From JANMZR01 sp040385875 (GTDB lineage Bacteria > Bacteroidota > Bacteroidia > Cytophagales > Spirosomataceae), in NCBI GenBank assembly GCA_040385875.1, contig JAZKGO010000074.1, forward strand, positions 1-8,463: DNA of 8,463 nucleotides, read 5' to 3'. Shown here piece by piece: positions 6,566 to 8,463 of this stretch. The position numbers were made by a program, and so were the translations under genes. Below the pieces are notes generated by a model. The model was not told the origin of the DNA and ran no database searches. It saw only the letters and a list, made by a program, of their open reading frames with translations. The stretch's first letter is position 1. Each line of letters begins with the position of its first letter.

Positions 6566-7009
6566 TTAATTTATTATTTCCTTGTTTACTAAATTTATCA
6601 AAATTCGCTTTTGATTTTTAGGGTTCTCATAAAAATCTCCAAAACCCAAAACTATGGTAGATTCAATATCTGGAAACATTTCGGGGTATCTAACACTATT
6701 TTGTATTAAAACCAGACACCTTTTTTGAAAATTTTCCGTTTGATACCCTATATATTTTCTAGAGTTTTTTTTATAATATTTATATATACACCTAGGGCTA
6801 TTATCTTTTATTATTTTTTCAACAATTTCAACGTCATTTTTACTAAGCTTTACTATTTTTCCTGAAATATTAAACCCAACTTCGACACTCAAAGTATCTT
6901 GAAGTATATAGCTTTTAACATTAAAATATTTTTTACATTTAATTTCAATAAATTGACCGTGTAAGTTAAACAATATGCAAAACTGGAATAAGAATAATAT
7001 ATATTTCAT
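6566..7009 (-). CDS. Unrecognised small exported protein, low GC
   Basis: I do not recognise this 147-residue protein. It begins MKYILFLFQFCILFNLHGQF, a convincing Sec signal peptide with a likely cut after Gln19 (HGQ), so it is probably periplasmic, exported or surface-associated. It is not a lipoprotein, since no cysteine sits at the cut. The mature part is basic (many Lys), predicted mixed alpha/beta, and has three cysteines (Cys25, Cys74, Cys98), two of which could pair. Near the C-terminus TIVLGFGDFY stands out as a glycine-aromatic strand and turn. A hand count over 6601-6960 gives about 26% GC, against about 45-55% in sampled lines of rlmN (5401-5460, 5581-5640), which suggests a fast-evolving or acquired gene. 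It sits between yqeY (87 bases upstream) and the CvpA-family gene (39 bases downstream). Signal peptide, intact frame and ATG support it being real. Confidence 0.7.
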   Translation of the reverse strand: MKYILFLFQFCILFNLHGQFIEIKCKKYFNVKSYILQDTLSVEVGFNISGKIVKLSKNDVEIVEKIIKDNSPRCIYKYYKKNSRKYIGYQTENFQKRCLVLIQNSVRYPEMFPDIESTIVLGFGDFYENPKNQKRILINLVNKEIIN

Positions 7010-7096
7010 CCAAATACAATTTTATGAAACATTAGTGGCCAATTGGTTGGTTAACATTTGCAATGTCGGCCTCAGATAAAAATAATTTGTTATCCA

Positions 7097-7546
7097 CTAT
7101 GATAATAGTTCCCTCACTACCCCCGAAATCGCTTTTCCATCGGCCAAACCCGCCATTTCTTTGGAAGCTACGCCCATTACTTTACCTAAATCGGCAATGG
7201 AAGTGGCACCCACTTTAGCGATTATGGCGGCTACTTTTGCTTTAATTTCATCTGGCGAAAGTTGTTTGGGCAAAAACTCTTCGATTACTGCCAATTCGCT
7301 CATTTCTTTTTCATAAAGGTCGGTTCGGTTTTGGCCTTGAAACATTTCAGCGGCATCTTTTCGCTGTTTGGCAGCTTTCATCAACACTTTCATATCATCT
7401 TCAGCAGTCAATCCATTCGGGAATTTACCAGAGGTTTCATCCACCATAATCAATGATTTTATAGAACGCAAAGCCATCAAACGGCCGGCATCTTTGGCAC
7501 GCATGGCATCTTTTATGCTATTTTCAATTGTTGTTTTTAACGACAT
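7097..7546 (-). CDS. GatB/YqeY domain protein
   Basis: This 149-residue protein is a full-length stand-alone YqeY-type protein. The family shares the helical tRNA-binding tail domain of the GatB amidotransferase subunit and of the related GatE. It has been proposed to act on tRNA or aminoacyl-tRNA, but no activity is firmly established. Visible family marks are an N-terminal helical part (SLKTTIENSIKDAMRAKD, then LRSIKSLI at 27-34), VIEEFLPKQLSPDEI at 87-101, and the C-terminal DLGKVMGVASKEMAGLADG followed by VVRELLS. It starts at the ATG at 7546 and has no signal peptide, so it is cytoplasmic. It diverges from pdxJ across a 111-base spacer and is the first gene of the minus-strand run that leads through the small exported protein and CvpA-family genes to rlmN. 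The 87 bases after its stop hold no clear terminator, so transcription may read on. Confidence 0.93.
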   Translation of the reverse strand: MSLKTTIENSIKDAMRAKDAGRLMALRSIKSLIMVDETSGKFPNGLTAEDDMKVLMKAAKQRKDAAEMFQGQNRTDLYEKEMSELAVIEEFLPKQLSPDEIKAKVAAIIAKVGATSIADLGKVMGVASKEMAGLADGKAISGVVRELLS

Positions 7547-7586
7547 ATCTTTTTTTGTTAATTTAATAATTGGGGAAAAAATGGTG

Positions 7587-7624
7587 TAAATTTGGATTTA
7601 CAACAAAATATTTTTGCAAAATTA
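7587..7624. promoter_or_regulatory. Divergent yqeY / pdxJ promoter region with three exact -7 motifs
   Basis: The spacer 7547-7657 holds three exact TAnnTTTG matches. On the plus strand, toward pdxJ, these are TAAATTTG at 7587-7594 and TATTTTTG at 7609-7616. On the minus strand, toward yqeY, it is TAATTTTG at 7624-7617. The last two abut, and together they contain the palindrome TTTTGCAAAA (7612-7621). A TTG lies 22 bases upstream of the yqeY motif (7649-7647 on the minus strand). I see no well-spaced -33 box for the pdxJ copies. Start points are unproven. Confidence 0.4.
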
Positions 7625-7657
7625 CCATTTTTTGAGGAATTATTTTCAATTATAAAT

Positions 7658-8380
7658 ATGACAAGGCTATCTGTAAACATCAACAAAATTGCAACTTTGC
7701 GCAATTCTCGAGGGGGCAACAATCCAGATTTGGTAAAAGTGGCTTTGGATTGCGAACGCTTTGGAGCTGAGGGTATTACGGTACATCCCCGACCAGATGA
7801 ACGCCATATTCGCTATCAAGATGTGTTTGATTTGAAGGCAGTAATTGACACCGAATTTAATATTGAAGGCAACCCAACTGAGAAGAAATTTGTGGAATTG
7901 GTGCTCGCCAACAAGCCCGCACAGGTAACGCTCGTGCCCGATGCATTGGGCAATATCACCTCCAATGCTGGCTGGGACACGATAAAAAACAAAGATTTAT
8001 TGATCGATTTGGTGGGCCGTTTCAAAGAAGCGGGCATTCGCACTTCCATATTTGTAGATGCCGATCTAGCTATGGTAGAAGGTGCAAAAGCTGTGGGTAC
8101 CGACCGAATCGAATTGTACACCGAGCCTTATGCCGAAAACTATTTTGAAAACAAAGAAAGCGCAATCGCACCATTTATTTTAGCGGCCAAAAAAGCCAAC
8201 GAATTGGGCCTTGGCATCAACGCTGGACACGATTTGAGTTTGGACAATCTTCGGTATTTTCAACAAAATATTCCAAATTTATTAGAGGTTTCTATTGGCC
8301 ATGCGCTTGTATGTGATGCCCTTTATTTGGGTTTGGAAAATACTATTCAGTTGTATTTGAGAGAGGCAAAGGCTCAGTAA
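7658..8380 (+). CDS. pdxJ: Pyridoxine 5'-phosphate synthase PdxJ
   Basis: PdxJ closes the pyridine ring of vitamin B6, joining 1-deoxy-D-xylulose 5-phosphate with 3-amino-2-oxopropyl phosphate to give pyridoxine 5'-phosphate. It is the last ring-forming step of the deoxyxylulose-dependent pathway in the cytoplasm. I start at the ATG at 7658, giving 240 residues, the family's normal length; an in-frame TTG at 7592 would add 22 residues and fall in the promoter region. The TIM-barrel begins LSVNINKIATLRNSRGG. His43 in GITVHPRPDERHI, Glu70 in NIEGNPTE and His191 in NAGHDL match the catalytic residues known from E. coli PdxJ (His45, Glu72, His193). IGHALVCDALYLGL at the C-terminus carries the phosphate-site IGHA motif. 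The next gene starts 4 bases after the stop, implying co-transcription. All catalytic residues are present, so the protein is probably active. Confidence 0.97.
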   Translation: MTRLSVNINKIATLRNSRGGNNPDLVKVALDCERFGAEGITVHPRPDERHIRYQDVFDLKAVIDTEFNIEGNPTEKKFVELVLANKPAQVTLVPDALGNITSNAGWDTIKNKDLLIDLVGRFKEAGIRTSIFVDADLAMVEGAKAVGTDRIELYTEPYAENYFENKESAIAPFILAAKKANELGLGINAGHDLSLDNLRYFQQNIPNLLEVSIGHALVCDALYLGLENTIQLYLREAKAQ

Positions 8381-8384
8381 AATC

Positions 8385-8463
8385 ATGTCAATAAAAGCCC
8401 TTTCACCCAACGATTTTCTCCAAAAAGCTCAATACACGCCGATTATAGATGTGCGTAGCCCTG
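8385..8463 (+). CDS. Start of a rhodanese-domain gene, probably tRNA 2-selenouridine synthase MnmH (3' end outside window)
   Basis: Only 26 codons are visible: MSIKALSPNDFLQKAQ, then YTPIIDVRSP, where the window ends. The phrase PIIDVRSP close to the N-terminus is the opening of a rhodanese domain, and the spacing (an FL motif, then TPIIDVR about 20 residues in) resembles MnmH, also called SelU or YbbB. MnmH replaces sulfur by selenium, or adds a geranyl group, at 2-thiouridine in tRNA wobble positions, using a rhodanese domain followed by a P-loop domain. The catalytic cysteine and P-loop would lie past the window end. A plain rhodanese-type sulfurtransferase is the alternative. The ATG is 4 bases after the pdxJ stop, so the two genes are probably translated from one mRNA. 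Confidence 0.6.
   Translation, partial: MSIKALSPNDFLQKAQYTPIIDVRSP

Noticed and set aside
7028..7096. Open frame of about 23 codons directly after the yqeY stop, in the same frame
   Set aside because: Such a short open stretch is expected by chance, the yqeY protein already ends at its normal family C-terminus, and the extension has no recognisable similarity.
7592..7657. TTG start for pdxJ, giving 22 extra residues
   Set aside because: The extension covers candidate promoter motifs and is not part of the family; starting at 7658 gives the usual 240 residues beginning just before the conserved LSVNINKIATLR strand.

Overview
The window looks like ordinary chromosome from a member of the Bacteroidota. 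Evidence for this is: AT-rich coding sequence; start codons preceded by A-rich leaders without a Shine-Dalgarno sequence; several exact copies of the Bacteroidota -7 promoter motif TAnnTTTG in the gene-free stretches; a RecQ helicase with an extra C-terminal helix-turn-helix; and an Smr-domain protein with the long N-terminal region typical of this phylum. A Cytophagia-like relative is a guess. The sequence is probably a draft assembly, because exactly 100 N lie inside one gene.

Layout, left to right. Positions 1-1197 (+) hold the C-terminal half of recQ. A small HigA-type antitoxin-like regulator (1225-1590, +) follows 27 bases later, with no toxin gene beside it. Convergent to it is a DUF2027/Smr-domain protein (1625-2560, -). 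A 197-base divergent spacer with a strong 13-bp inverted repeat separates that gene from a secreted penicillin-acylase-family N-terminal nucleophile hydrolase (2758-4842, +), which the assembly gap interrupts. A 16-bp perfect hairpin (4851-4886) sits between the acylase and the convergent rlmN.

The minus strand then carries a probable transcription unit, read right to left: yqeY (7097-7546), a small unrecognised low-GC exported protein (6566-7009), a CvpA-family membrane protein (5990-6526) and rlmN (4885-5979). Diverging from yqeY is pdxJ (7658-8380, +). Four bases downstream of it begins a rhodanese-type gene, most likely mnmH (8385 to the window end).

Functionally this is mostly housekeeping: DNA repair (RecQ, perhaps Smr), ribosomal and transfer RNA modification (RlmN, probable MnmH) and vitamin B6 synthesis (PdxJ). 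The acylase, the lone HigA-like regulator and the small exported protein are the accessory-looking parts. I found no CRISPR array, transposase, tRNA or rRNA gene, and no convincing new multi-gene system. The best leads are the inverted repeat at the acylase start, the abutting promoter elements between yqeY and pdxJ, and the unknown exported protein.
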